Assembly: GCF_002115755.1 (NCBI RefSeq) | Contig: NZ_JFKA01000004.1 | Location: 62,001-126,000, forward strand | Length of the DNA stretch: 64,000 bases | Direction: 5' to 3' | Source of the DNA: Thalassospira mesophila | GTDB lineage: Bacteria > Pseudomonadota > Alphaproteobacteria > Rhodospirillales > Thalassospiraceae | Part shown: positions 44,630 through 53,329 of the stretch, piece by piece | Layout: every line of letters starts with the position of its first letter | How positions within the stretch are numbered: position 1 is the first letter of the stretch | Notes under the pieces: generated by a model | Databases searched by the model: none | What the model was told of the DNA's origin: nothing | The model's input: the letters and a program-made list of their open reading frames with translations, nothing else | Program-made: the position numbers and the translations under genes

Positions 44630-46362
44630 TGCAGATTTGCGCGGTTATCCCGACCCATAACCACCATACGGCGCTGGCCAATGTGGTGGCAGCGGTTCGC
44701 GCCTGCGGGTTGCCGGTCATTATCATTGATGATGGCTCCGATGCGCTGGCACGCGATGCCATTGCCACGCTTCATGCCCCGCAAAACGATGTCGTCGTTC
44801 ATCGGCTTGATGAAAATGGCGGCAAGGGTATTGCTGTCATGACCGGCTTTGCCATTGCCCGGCGCCGGGGGTTTACCCATGCTGTTCAGGTTGATGCCGA
44901 TGGCCAGCACGACCTTGACCGTATTCCCGATCTGTTAACTGCCGCCCGCCAGCACCCGAACGCCATTATTACCGGCAAACCGGTTTACGATGACAGTGTA
45001 CCAACGGCGCGCAAAATGGGCCGCTGGGCAACGCATGTTTGGGTTTGGGTTGAAACCCTGTCGCTGAACATTCGCGACAGCATGTGCGGCTTTCGCGTTT
45101 ATCCGGTTGCGGCCTCGCTTGATGTATGGAAACGCGAAGGCATTGGCGCGAAAATGGATTTCGACACCGAAATCATGGTGCGGATGTTCTGGCGCGGGGC
45201 GGACGTGATCAGCATTCCGGTCCGGGTAATTTACCCCGACGGCAATATTTCCAATTTCCGGCTGTGGGACGATAATGTTCTGATAACGCTGATGCATTTC
45301 CGGCTGGTTTTTGGCATGCTGGTCCGCCTGCCCGGCTTTGTTTTGCATGGGGGCAAATGGCAACCCGACACGGCCAACACCGGGGCCCGCAACGGCACCG
45401 AAGCCGACAACATCAGCCACACCCGCCGCAGCCAGCATTGGGCCGATATTGACGAACGCGGCATGTATTGGGGCATGCGGTTTTTAGGCTGGGTTTATAA
45501 AACCGGTGGCCGTTATTTGTGCCTGGGTGTGATGTTGCCGGTGATTGTTTATTTCTTTCTTACCGGCGACACCGCACGCAAGGCATCGCGGAAATATTTG
45601 CGCAAAATGGCGCGGGTGAACGGCACCGCCCCGCCGCGTTGGCGCGACAGCTTTCGCCATTTCTGGCGTTTTGGCGAAGCAGCGCTGGACAAAGTTGCCG
45701 GATGGTCGGGCGAAATAAAAATGGACGATGTCCTTTTTCCCGACGGGCAACAGGGTGTATTTTCCTATTTGCCAAAGGACCAGGCGATTGTTTTGCTGGT
45801 GTCGCATTTTGGCAATATCGAAATGATCCGTGCCTTGGCCAGTCGCGAACGCAACTTTCGCGTCAATGTGTTGCTACACCAAAAAAACGCCGCCCGCTTT
45901 GGCAAGGTTTTGCAAAAACTGGCCCCGGAATCGCAAGTTAACCTGATCGAGGTCAGCGATATTGGCCCCGATACCGCCATCATGCTGCGCCAGAAGGTAG
46001 AACAGGGCGAATGGGTGGTGATTGCGGCGGACCGCGTTGCCATTGGTGCGCGCGATAAAACCGTGATGGTGCCATTTCTGGGCGACCCGGCCCCCCTGCC
46101 ACAAGGACCGTTCATTCTGGCCCATTTGCTAGGCTGCCCGGTTTATATGGCGGCGGCCTGGCGCAATAATAATCAGTTTGAAGTGGCGTGGGAAAAACTG
46201 ACCGACCGCATGGTTTTACCGCGCGGCAAACGCGTCGAAGCCATCACAAAATACGCCAGCCAATATATGGCGTGGCTGGAACCACGCGTGCGCGCTCACC
46301 CGATGCAATGGTACAATTTTTTCGATTTCTGGGCCCGCCCAAAGGATAAAGATGACCAATAA
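44629..46362 (+). CDS. Fused family-2 glycosyltransferase and lysophospholipid acyltransferase (ApeJ-like)
   Basis: A 577-residue fusion. The N-terminal glycosyltransferase 2 domain shows ICAVIPTHNHHTALANV, IIIDDGSD and the metal-binding VDADGQHD (Asp89-Asp91). After a linker and a membrane-associated segment (YLCLGVMLPVIVYFFLTG) the C-terminal half is an HtrB/LpxL-type acyltransferase with VSHFGNIEM (H-x4-E) and VVIAADRVAIG. This pairing is typical of ApeJ and would join a sugar and the polyene acyl chain to a lipid anchor at the inner membrane. Overlaps both neighbouring genes. Confidence 0.9.
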   Translation: MQICAVIPTHNHHTALANVVAAVRACGLPVIIIDDGSDALARDAIATLHAPQNDVVVHRLDENGGKGIAVMTGFAIARRRGFTHAVQVDADGQHDLDRIPDLLTAARQHPNAIITGKPVYDDSVPTARKMGRWATHVWVWVETLSLNIRDSMCGFRVYPVAASLDVWKREGIGAKMDFDTEIMVRMFWRGADVISIPVRVIYPDGNISNFRLWDDNVLITLMHFRLVFGMLVRLPGFVLHGGKWQPDTANTGARNGTEADNISHTRRSQHWADIDERGMYWGMRFLGWVYKTGGRYLCLGVMLPVIVYFFLTGDTARKASRKYLRKMARVNGTAPPRWRDSFRHFWRFGEAALDKVAGWSGEIKMDDVLFPDGQQGVFSYLPKDQAIVLLVSHFGNIEMIRALASRERNFRVNVLLHQKNAARFGKVLQKLAPESQVNLIEVSDIGPDTAIMLRQKVEQGEWVVIAADRVAIGARDKTVMVPFLGDPAPLPQGPFILAHLLGCPVYMAAAWRNNNQFEVAWEKLTDRMVLPRGKRVEAITKYASQYMAWLEPRVRAHPMQWYNFFDFWARPKDKDDQ

Positions 46363-47938
46363 GAACAATAATAGCATCCTTGATGTGGAATTTGGCCGCC
46401 AGAAACTGACCATCGAAGATGTTGTCAATCTGGCCGAAGGGCGCGCAAAAGCCATTCTTTCCACCGACCCCGATTTTCGTGCCCGCATTCAAAAAGGGGT
46501 GGATTTTCTGGATCGGGAATTGCGCGAACATGGCCATATTTACGGGGTGACCACGGGTTATGGCGATTCCGTTTTGCGCCGGGTTCCGCCCGAACTGGTG
46601 GGTGAACTGCCCTTGCACCTTAGCCGTTTTCACGGTTGCGGCCTTGGCGATGAATTATCACAACCTGCCAGCCGGGCGGTTTTGGCGGTGCGTCTGGCAT
46701 CGCTGTGCAGCGGCTATTCCGGGGTTAGCCCCGAATTGCTGGAACTGTTAACCGCCTTTTTTGATCATGACATTACCCCGATCATTCCCGAAGAAGGATC
46801 GGTAGGGGCCAGTGGCGATTTAACCCCGCTTTCCTATATTGCCGCCGCCCTGGTTGGCGAGCGCGACGTAATGATGCGCGGCGAACGCCTGTCATCGGCC
46901 ATCGCCCTTGAAAAAGCAGGGTTAAAACCGTTAACCCTGCGCCCCAAAGAAGCCCTGGCGATTATGAACGGCACATCGGTGATGACCGCCCTGATGTGCC
47001 AGGCTTTTGCCCGTGCCGATTATTTATGCAAATTAACCGCGCGCATCACATCACTTGCCACCCTTGCCCTGCATGGCAACCCGGCCCATTTTGATGCCCG
47101 CCTGTTTGCCGCCAAACCCCACCCCGGACAGGCGCAAGTCGCGGCAAATATCGCGCGCGACCTTGCCGATCTGGGTGCAACATACCAACCTGCCCGTTTG
47201 CAGGACCGCTATTCCATTCGTTGTGCACCGCATGTGATTGGCGTTTTGGCCGACATGATGCCAACCTTTCGCACCACACTGGAAACCGAGCTTAACAGTG
47301 CGAATGACAACCCGTTGATTGATATCGACGAAGAAACCATTTTGCATGGCGGGCATTTTTACGGCGGGCATGTAGCCTTTGTTGCCGATGGCATGAAAAC
47401 CCTGATCGCCAATCTCGCCGATCTGATGGACCGGCAACTGGCCCTGCTGGTTGATACCAAATTCAATCATGGTTTGCCATCCAACCTGTCGGGCTCAACG
47501 CCAGAACGCGCATCGATCAATCATGGCTTGAAGGCCGTGCAAATCGGGGCGTCCGCATGGACGGCCGAGGCCCTTAAAAACACCATGCCCGCCAGCGTTT
47601 TTTCGCGTTCGACCGAATGCCACAACCAGGACAAGGTCAGCATGGGCACCATAGCCGCGCGCGACTGTTTGCGGGTTTTGCAATTAACCGAACAGGTGGC
47701 ATCGGCCTTGCTGATTGCGGTGCGACAGGCCATAGTTTTGCGCCTGCACCAAGGCAGCATTTCGCCTGATCAGCTTGGCGAGGACGTCACCGGCTTTCTG
47801 GCTGCCCTTGGCGACGATATTGCCTTTATCGACGAAGACCGACCCCTTGAAGGCACCCTGCGCACCTTGATTGACCGCATACAAGCCCGCCATTGGCCGC
47901 TTTATGTAACGAACACAACCGATGGTACCGCATCATGA
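46352..47938 (+). CDS. Aromatic amino-acid ammonia-lyase (HAL/TAL/PAL family)
   Basis: A 528-residue MIO-dependent lyase. The Ala153-Ser154-Gly155 triad that forms the MIO cofactor lies in EEGSVGASGDLTPL. The catalytic Tyr64 is in HIYGVTTGYGD, and the family helix NSANDNPLIDIDE is conserved. It would eliminate ammonia from an aromatic amino acid, giving for instance coumarate as pigment starter. The residues at the usual substrate-selectivity pair read Phe93-His94 (SRFHGCGLG), unlike Ser-His of histidine lyases, His-Leu of tyrosine lyases or Phe-Leu of phenylalanine lyases, so its substrate should not be assumed. Overlaps the thioesterase start (ATGA). Confidence 0.9.
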   Translation: MTNKNNNSILDVEFGRQKLTIEDVVNLAEGRAKAILSTDPDFRARIQKGVDFLDRELREHGHIYGVTTGYGDSVLRRVPPELVGELPLHLSRFHGCGLGDELSQPASRAVLAVRLASLCSGYSGVSPELLELLTAFFDHDITPIIPEEGSVGASGDLTPLSYIAAALVGERDVMMRGERLSSAIALEKAGLKPLTLRPKEALAIMNGTSVMTALMCQAFARADYLCKLTARITSLATLALHGNPAHFDARLFAAKPHPGQAQVAANIARDLADLGATYQPARLQDRYSIRCAPHVIGVLADMMPTFRTTLETELNSANDNPLIDIDEETILHGGHFYGGHVAFVADGMKTLIANLADLMDRQLALLVDTKFNHGLPSNLSGSTPERASINHGLKAVQIGASAWTAEALKNTMPASVFSRSTECHNQDKVSMGTIAARDCLRVLQLTEQVASALLIAVRQAIVLRLHQGSISPDQLGEDVTGFLAALGDDIAFIDEDRPLEGTLRTLIDRIQARHWPLYVTNTTDGTAS

Positions 47939-48342
47939 TCAGCGCCAGCGTCATCGAGACCATTCAGTTTTATCATCTTGATCCGATGAATGTGGTCTGG
48001 CATGGCAATTATGTGCAGTTCTTTGAACAGGCGCGCTGTGCGCTTCTGGATCTGATCGATTACAACTATCCGCAAATGGATGCGTCGGGCTATGTCTGGC
48101 CGGTGGTTGATATGCGGGTAAAATATGTGCGCCCGTGTCGATTTGGGCAAAAAATACAAACCACCGCCACATTGATCGAATATGAAAACAGGATGAAAAT
48201 CAGTTACCTGATCACCGATGCCCAAACCGGCGAAAAGCTGACCAAGGGTTTTACCATTCAGGTCGCGGTTGAAAAGGCCAGCGGCGAAATGCTGTTTCGC
48301 AGCCCCGATTTCCTGATCGACAAGCTGGAGGCGATGAATTGA
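47935..48342 (+). CDS. 4-hydroxybenzoyl-CoA thioesterase-type hotdog protein (ApeK-like)
   Basis: A 135-residue hotdog thioesterase. The active-site block is YHLDPMNVVWHGNYVQFFEQAR, with Asp acting on the thioester and the HGNY helix. In aryl polyene clusters such a thioesterase is thought to release or proof-read ACP-bound intermediates. ATG 47935 overlaps the lyase stop; the end overlaps the LolA-like gene start. Confidence 0.87.
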   Translation: MISASVIETIQFYHLDPMNVVWHGNYVQFFEQARCALLDLIDYNYPQMDASGYVWPVVDMRVKYVRPCRFGQKIQTTATLIEYENRMKISYLITDAQTGEKLTKGFTIQVAVEKASGEMLFRSPDFLIDKLEAMN

Positions 48343-48983
48343 CCCTTGCCCGTTTTGTGCGTTCCCTGCTGTTGGCCGGGTCGGTTATCTGTGCGCTGGG
48401 CGCACCTGAAACGGCCCTTGCCCGCCCCGGTATTGTGGCACTGGAAAAGAACCAGTATTTGCATGGTGATTTCACCTTAAACCGCCATCTAAACGGATTT
48501 AGCGACGGCTTAAAATCACAAGGCGAATTTGTGCTGGTGCCCGCCACCGGGTTGATCTGGCAAACCAAGACCCCCTTCCCCGGCACCACGGTTTTAGGGC
48601 CGGGCGGCATTGTTAATATTGATGCCAATGGTGAACGTAGCCAACTGGGTACCGGGGCGGCGCAATTTGGCATTTTTGTCGATCTGATTTCATCGGTGCT
48701 GGCTGGTAACTGGAGCGCCCTTGAAAACCGGTTTCATGTGGAATTTTCACCGCCCGGCGATAACACTGACATTTGGCAGGTCAAACTGACCCCGTTTGGT
48801 GAAAGTGCAATTGGCGGGCAAATCACCGATATTGTGGCCATCGGCGATGATTTTGTTCAACAGGTGCGCCTCAACAAACCCGGTGGCGATTTTGACGACA
48901 TCACCCTAAGCGCCCAACAAACCGCAAACCTGCCCCTTCCCAAGGATAAGGCCGATCTTTTGCCAAAGGCAGACCCTAAATGA
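48339..48983 (+). CDS. LolA-like outer-membrane lipoprotein carrier protein (ApeL-like)
   Basis: A 214-residue periplasmic protein. A signal peptide (LARFVRSLLLAGSVICALGAPETALA) is followed by a LolA-type beta domain: FTLNRHLNGFSDGLKSQGEFVLVPATGLIWQTKTPFPGTTVL matches the family start. It probably ferries the lipidated pigment across the periplasm together with the MMPL exporter and DUF3261 lipoprotein. The start codon is TTG at 48339, overlapping the thioesterase stop. Confidence 0.87.
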   Translation: MTLARFVRSLLLAGSVICALGAPETALARPGIVALEKNQYLHGDFTLNRHLNGFSDGLKSQGEFVLVPATGLIWQTKTPFPGTTVLGPGGIVNIDANGERSQLGTGAAQFGIFVDLISSVLAGNWSALENRFHVEFSPPGDNTDIWQVKLTPFGESAIGGQITDIVAIGDDFVQQVRLNKPGGDFDDITLSAQQTANLPLPKDKADLLPKADPK

Positions 48984-51376
48984 CAGGTCGCCACGCTACA
49001 ATCTGGATCCTGTGTCTGGTAATGGCCGCCGCCTGGTGCGCCTGGCAAATTGGTGGCGGGCACACCCGCATTGATGCCGATTTTATCTCGCTGATCGGGC
49101 AGGAAAACCCCGGCGACACCGACGAATTTAACGACATTAACGCCGTACGCCATATTCTGGCACAAGATTCCCGCCGGGCGATATTTATGGTCTCCGCCCC
49201 CAACCGCGACCGCGCCACCAATGCCGCTGCCGACCTTGCCGGGCGTTTATCGTGGATTAACGGCACAGAAAAAGTCACCACCCCGGATGACCGCGCCGGG
49301 CGGCTGCCCGAATTAATGGCGTTTTTGCAACCCTATGCGCCCGTCCTTTTATCGCCGCAGGACCGCAAAACCCTGATGGCAGGCAACGGCGAACAAATTT
49401 ACCAGCGCACGGTGCAAAACCTGTATTCGCCCGCCAGCACGGTCAATGCCCGGTCCCTGCAACAGGACCCGTTTTCGCTGTTGCCGCAATATCTGGGCGC
49501 ACTGGCCGGTTATATGGGCGAAGGTGGCGGCGTGGTATCGCAAAATGGCCGCTATTACGTGCCGGTGGTGACCTCCCTTGATCCACGTTTGGCCGGGTCA
49601 GACCGCGATGCCCAATGGGTAAGCGATGCCAATGAAGTCGTGGCGACCCTGAACCGCAATACCGACATTAACGTTACCCGCACCGGGCAGGTGTTTTTTG
49701 CCGCCGCCGAAGCCAGCCACGCCAAGGCCGATGTACAACGCATTGCCCTTCTGGCAACCACTGGCATTGTCTTTATGGTCGGGCTGGTGTTTTTTTCGTG
49801 GGGCCCGCTTTTGGCCGCCCTGATCACGCTGGCAAGTGGCATTTTGGCGGGCATTACCGCCATTACCATTATTTTTGGCACCGTCCATGCGATTGCGATG
49901 GTTTTTGGCTCCAGCCTGATCGGCATCGCGGTTGATTATGCCTTGCACTATGTCAGCATCGACCCGGCACGGGGCAGCGCGCAACAACGGTTGCGCCTTA
50001 TTTTACCGGGGCTGACACTGGGCTTGCTGACATCAGTGGTCGGGTTTGCCGCCCTGTCGATCAGCCCGACGATCCTGTTAACCCAGATCGCGATTTATTC
50101 GGTGGCCGGGCTGATTGGTGCCTATCTGACGGTGATTTTTCTATTGCCGTTTTTGCCCGTACAACCGGTGCGAAATTACCTGCCGATCCGCCGCAGTGTT
50201 GCGATTTTACAATATGCGCAATACCGCATCACCCCGCCCACCTGGGGCCGGTTATCGCTGGTGGTGGTTATTCTGGCGGGCTTTGGTGCCAGCACCTTTT
50301 TCATTAAAGGCGACGATAATATTCGCAATCTTGGCCGTGGCAATACCGCCCTGATTGCGCAAACCAACACCATCCGCCAAATTCTGGGTATGGGGGCCAG
50401 CCCGATGTTTTTGCGCATTGATGGCCCCACCGCCGAAGACCGCTTGCAAACCGAGGAAGCCCTGCGCAAGCGTTTAACCCCCTTGCTGGCAAACGGCGCG
50501 CTCGATGGCATGGTGACGCTGGCCGATATTATTCCATCGCAAAAACGCCAGACGGAAAATATTGATCTGGTCAAAACCGGGCTTTACGCCCCCTATGGGC
50601 AAAAACTGGCGGCACTTGTACCGATCAATGTCACGCCCCCGTCACCCGCCACAACACCGTTGTTGCTGCCCGATGACGCCAGCCTGCATGTTTTGCCCGA
50701 ACTGGCCAATTTACAATCCGGCAAAAGCGACCTTGTGCGTCTGCGCGGTGTGCAGGATGTGGCCGCGTTAAAAACCGCGCTTAACGGCATGGACAACACC
50801 CAGTTAATTGACCCGGCCAGTGCTATTTCCCATCTGTTCGGGCAATATCGGCAATGGGCCTATCTGGCATTAGGGGTGGCCATGTTTGCCGCCCTGTTGC
50901 TAGCGATTTTCCGCTATGGCCTGCGCGATGGCATTTGCGTTTTTGGTGCCCCTGCCGGGGCGGTTTTATGTGCGCTTGTCGGCAGTTTTGCGCTGGGCGT
51001 GCCGCATAATTTTTTCACGACCATGGCACTGTTTCTGGTGTTTGCCATTGGCGCCGATTACGTATTGTTTCTGGCTGAAAGCCGCCATAGCAGCCACGAT
51101 CAGGATACCAGCCTTGCGGTGTTATTATCGCTGATCAGCAGCGTTCTGGCCTTTGGCCTGCTCGCAACCAGTTCGGTGCCGCTGGTCAGCGAAATTGGCA
51201 TTGTCATTGCTATTGGCCTGATTGCGGCATGGGTGCTGGCCCCGGTGATGGCCGGGCGGCGCAGTGCCAACCCGGTTGGCATGGAAAACAGCCTGCCCCA
51301 AAGCACCAAACAATCCCCCCATACGGCCAACAGCGCCCCGATAAGCAAGGATGGCGAAAACAATGGCCAAATTTGA
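48980..51376 (+). CDS. MMPL/RND-family exporter (ApeM-like)
   Basis: A 798-residue inner-membrane transporter with twelve predicted helices in two repeats, each preceded by a large periplasmic domain. Segments include VYFLRY-like porter loops, the first-repeat helix FGSSLIGIAVDYALHYVSIDP with its proton-relay Asp, and the second-repeat ALFLVFAIGADYVLFLAESRH with Asp-Tyr. The family exports complex lipids; here the likely cargo is the aryl polyene lipid. Overlaps LolA by four bases and the halogenase-like gene by 14-26 bases. Confidence 0.92.
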   Translation: MTGRHATIWILCLVMAAAWCAWQIGGGHTRIDADFISLIGQENPGDTDEFNDINAVRHILAQDSRRAIFMVSAPNRDRATNAAADLAGRLSWINGTEKVTTPDDRAGRLPELMAFLQPYAPVLLSPQDRKTLMAGNGEQIYQRTVQNLYSPASTVNARSLQQDPFSLLPQYLGALAGYMGEGGGVVSQNGRYYVPVVTSLDPRLAGSDRDAQWVSDANEVVATLNRNTDINVTRTGQVFFAAAEASHAKADVQRIALLATTGIVFMVGLVFFSWGPLLAALITLASGILAGITAITIIFGTVHAIAMVFGSSLIGIAVDYALHYVSIDPARGSAQQRLRLILPGLTLGLLTSVVGFAALSISPTILLTQIAIYSVAGLIGAYLTVIFLLPFLPVQPVRNYLPIRRSVAILQYAQYRITPPTWGRLSLVVVILAGFGASTFFIKGDDNIRNLGRGNTALIAQTNTIRQILGMGASPMFLRIDGPTAEDRLQTEEALRKRLTPLLANGALDGMVTLADIIPSQKRQTENIDLVKTGLYAPYGQKLAALVPINVTPPSPATTPLLLPDDASLHVLPELANLQSGKSDLVRLRGVQDVAALKTALNGMDNTQLIDPASAISHLFGQYRQWAYLALGVAMFAALLLAIFRYGLRDGICVFGAPAGAVLCALVGSFALGVPHNFFTTMALFLVFAIGADYVLFLAESRHSSHDQDTSLAVLLSLISSVLAFGLLATSSVPLVSEIGIVIAIGLIAAWVLAPVMAGRRSANPVGMENSLPQSTKQSPHTANSAPISKDGENNGQI

Positions 51377-52601
51377 TATTGCCATTATTGGTGCCGGGCC
51401 GGCCGGGGCGGTTGCCGCCAAATTCCTGCATGATGCCGGATTGTCGGTTATTGTGTTAGAGGCCACGCATTTCCCGCGATTTGTTATAGGCGAAAGCCTG
51501 CTGCCCTTTTGTATGAATGTGCTGGAAAAATGCGGGCTGGCGCAAACCGTGGTCGATCATGCACCATCGGCGGCATTCCAGTTTAAAAATGGTGCCGCCT
51601 TTGCCCGGGGGGATCAGCATTGCAGCATTGATTTTCGCGACCGCTTTGAAAATGATGGCTGGGGCACGACCTTTCAGGTCAAACGTGATGCCTTTGACAA
51701 AATCCTGATCGATGCCGTGGCAAAAGCTGGCGTTGATGTGCGGTTTGGCCACCGGGTGATAAATGCCCGCCTTGCCGATGGCGACTGCCAGCTTGAATTT
51801 GAAAACGACACCGGCGAACACGGCACAATCCATGCCGGTTTTGTGATAGATGCCAGTGGATATGGCCGGGTCATTCCCAAATTGCTGGGGCAGGCAAACG
51901 CCGCCACCCTGCTGCCACGCCGGGCGTTATATACCCATGTGCGCGACAATATTACCGATACCACATACGACCGCGAAAAAATCCTGATCACGGTTCACCC
52001 GACCCGCCACGACGTTTGGTATTGGCTGATCCCGTTTGCCGATGGCACATCCTCGCTTGGTGTGGTTTATCCGCAAGATGCCCTCGCCACCGATCAACAA
52101 ACCGATGACACCGCCCTGTTTGACCGACTGATCGGTGAAACCGGGTTAGGGCCGCTTTTAAACCGGGCCGAAAAAACCCGGCCCATGGGCACGATTGGCG
52201 GATACAGCGTCTCTAGCGACCAGCTTTATGGCGATGGATACGTTTTATTGGGGAATTCGGCAGGTTTTCTGGATCCTGTCTTTTCCTCAGGCGTTACCAT
52301 TGCAATGTATTCTGCCGAACTTGCTGCCAAAACATTGATCAACCGTCATCACGGCCATGATCCCGACTGGGAAAACAGCTTTGCCGCCCCGCTGGGGGCG
52401 GGCATCGCCACGTTCAAATCCTATGTCGAGGCGTGGTATGATGGCCGCCTGCAACAGATTATTTTTAACCAGCCCGAACGGGACTTGCAGTTAAAACGCA
52501 TGGTGGTTTCGATTTTGGCCGGATACGCCTGGAATATGGATAACCCGCTGGTCGCCAAGACAGACCGTTATTTGAACCTGTTACACGAGTTATGCCTGTG
52601 A
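51363..52601 (+). CDS. Flavin-dependent halogenase-like oxidoreductase
   Basis: A 412-residue FAD protein. It has the dinucleotide motif IIGAGPAG and the family block FPRFVIGESLLPFCMNVLEKCG. Three features of true flavin-dependent halogenases are present: a lysine in FQFKNGAAFARG at the place of the catalytic Lys, a WxWxIP motif (WYWLIP, about residues 219-224), and an FxxPxxSxG motif (FLDPVFSSG, about 302-310). Xanthomonadins are brominated aryl polyenes, so a halogenated pigment is plausible. Monooxygenase or dehydrogenase activity cannot be excluded. ATG at 51363 is preferred; ATG 51351 adds four residues. Confidence 0.85.
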   Translation: MAKFDIAIIGAGPAGAVAAKFLHDAGLSVIVLEATHFPRFVIGESLLPFCMNVLEKCGLAQTVVDHAPSAAFQFKNGAAFARGDQHCSIDFRDRFENDGWGTTFQVKRDAFDKILIDAVAKAGVDVRFGHRVINARLADGDCQLEFENDTGEHGTIHAGFVIDASGYGRVIPKLLGQANAATLLPRRALYTHVRDNITDTTYDREKILITVHPTRHDVWYWLIPFADGTSSLGVVYPQDALATDQQTDDTALFDRLIGETGLGPLLNRAEKTRPMGTIGGYSVSSDQLYGDGYVLLGNSAGFLDPVFSSGVTIAMYSAELAAKTLINRHHGHDPDWENSFAAPLGAGIATFKSYVEAWYDGRLQQIIFNQPERDLQLKRMVVSILAGYAWNMDNPLVAKTDRYLNLLHELCL

Positions 52602-53329
52602 AAATTGGTCATGCCCTGATAATCGCCACAGCGCTGCTAACAACAGCCTGTGCAAAACCAATGGAACTGCCGTTTGATCTTGGCACGGTCAAAATGCCAG
52701 ACTCCCTGACAGGTTTACTACCCGACTCACTGTCAGATTCGATGCAGGCCCAGCATGTAAAACGACATGAGGCCGCGTTAAACGCCGCCGAGCCAGACCA
52801 CATCGTTGCCCTCAATGGTGACAATAACGCCCTGTTTGTCCTGCCCGAAATTCCGTGGCCGTTGGATGCCGACAAAGTTGATGTCACCCAAAAGGTGCAT
52901 GCAACCTGGCAAAACGGCCAAACCGCCGATTTTGAAGCCCGCCTGAGCCTGGCACCGGGCCATGTGCGCATGGTGATGCTCGACCCGATGGGCCGCCGCG
53001 CCATGCAAATCAACTGGAGCCGCACCGATCTTGATTTTCAGCGCGCAGACTGGATGCCTGCCGCCTTTGATCCGGCCCGGATGCTGGCGGATCTGATGAT
53101 GGTATATTGGCCGACCGAAATTTTGCGCGATGCCCTGCCGTCGCATATGACGCTGGTTTCCAACCCCGACACCCGCCAGATCGCAGCACTTGATGAAGAC
53201 GGCGACAGCACGGCTTATACCGACATCACCTATCCCGCGCAGGATCGCTGGCAGGGCGATGCCAGCCTTTCCAACATTCGCGATGGCTATGCCTTGCACA
53301 TCCGTTCATCGCGGATCGGCACGCAATGA
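52592..53329 (+). CDS. DUF3261 lipoprotein (ApeN-like)
   Basis: A 245-residue predicted outer-membrane lipoprotein. The lipobox is LLTTAC with Cys20. A LolB-like beta region follows (VHATWQNGQTADFEARLSLAPGHVRMVMLDPMGRRAMQINWSRTDLD). It is the usual receiving partner of the LolA-like protein in aryl polyene clusters. Starts 10 bases inside the halogenase-like gene and overlaps the next ketosynthase by four. Confidence 0.85.
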   Translation: MPVKIGHALIIATALLTTACAKPMELPFDLGTVKMPDSLTGLLPDSLSDSMQAQHVKRHEAALNAAEPDHIVALNGDNNALFVLPEIPWPLDADKVDVTQKVHATWQNGQTADFEARLSLAPGHVRMVMLDPMGRRAMQINWSRTDLDFQRADWMPAAFDPARMLADLMMVYWPTEILRDALPSHMTLVSNPDTRQIAALDEDGDSTAYTDITYPAQDRWQGDASLSNIRDGYALHIRSSRIGTQ

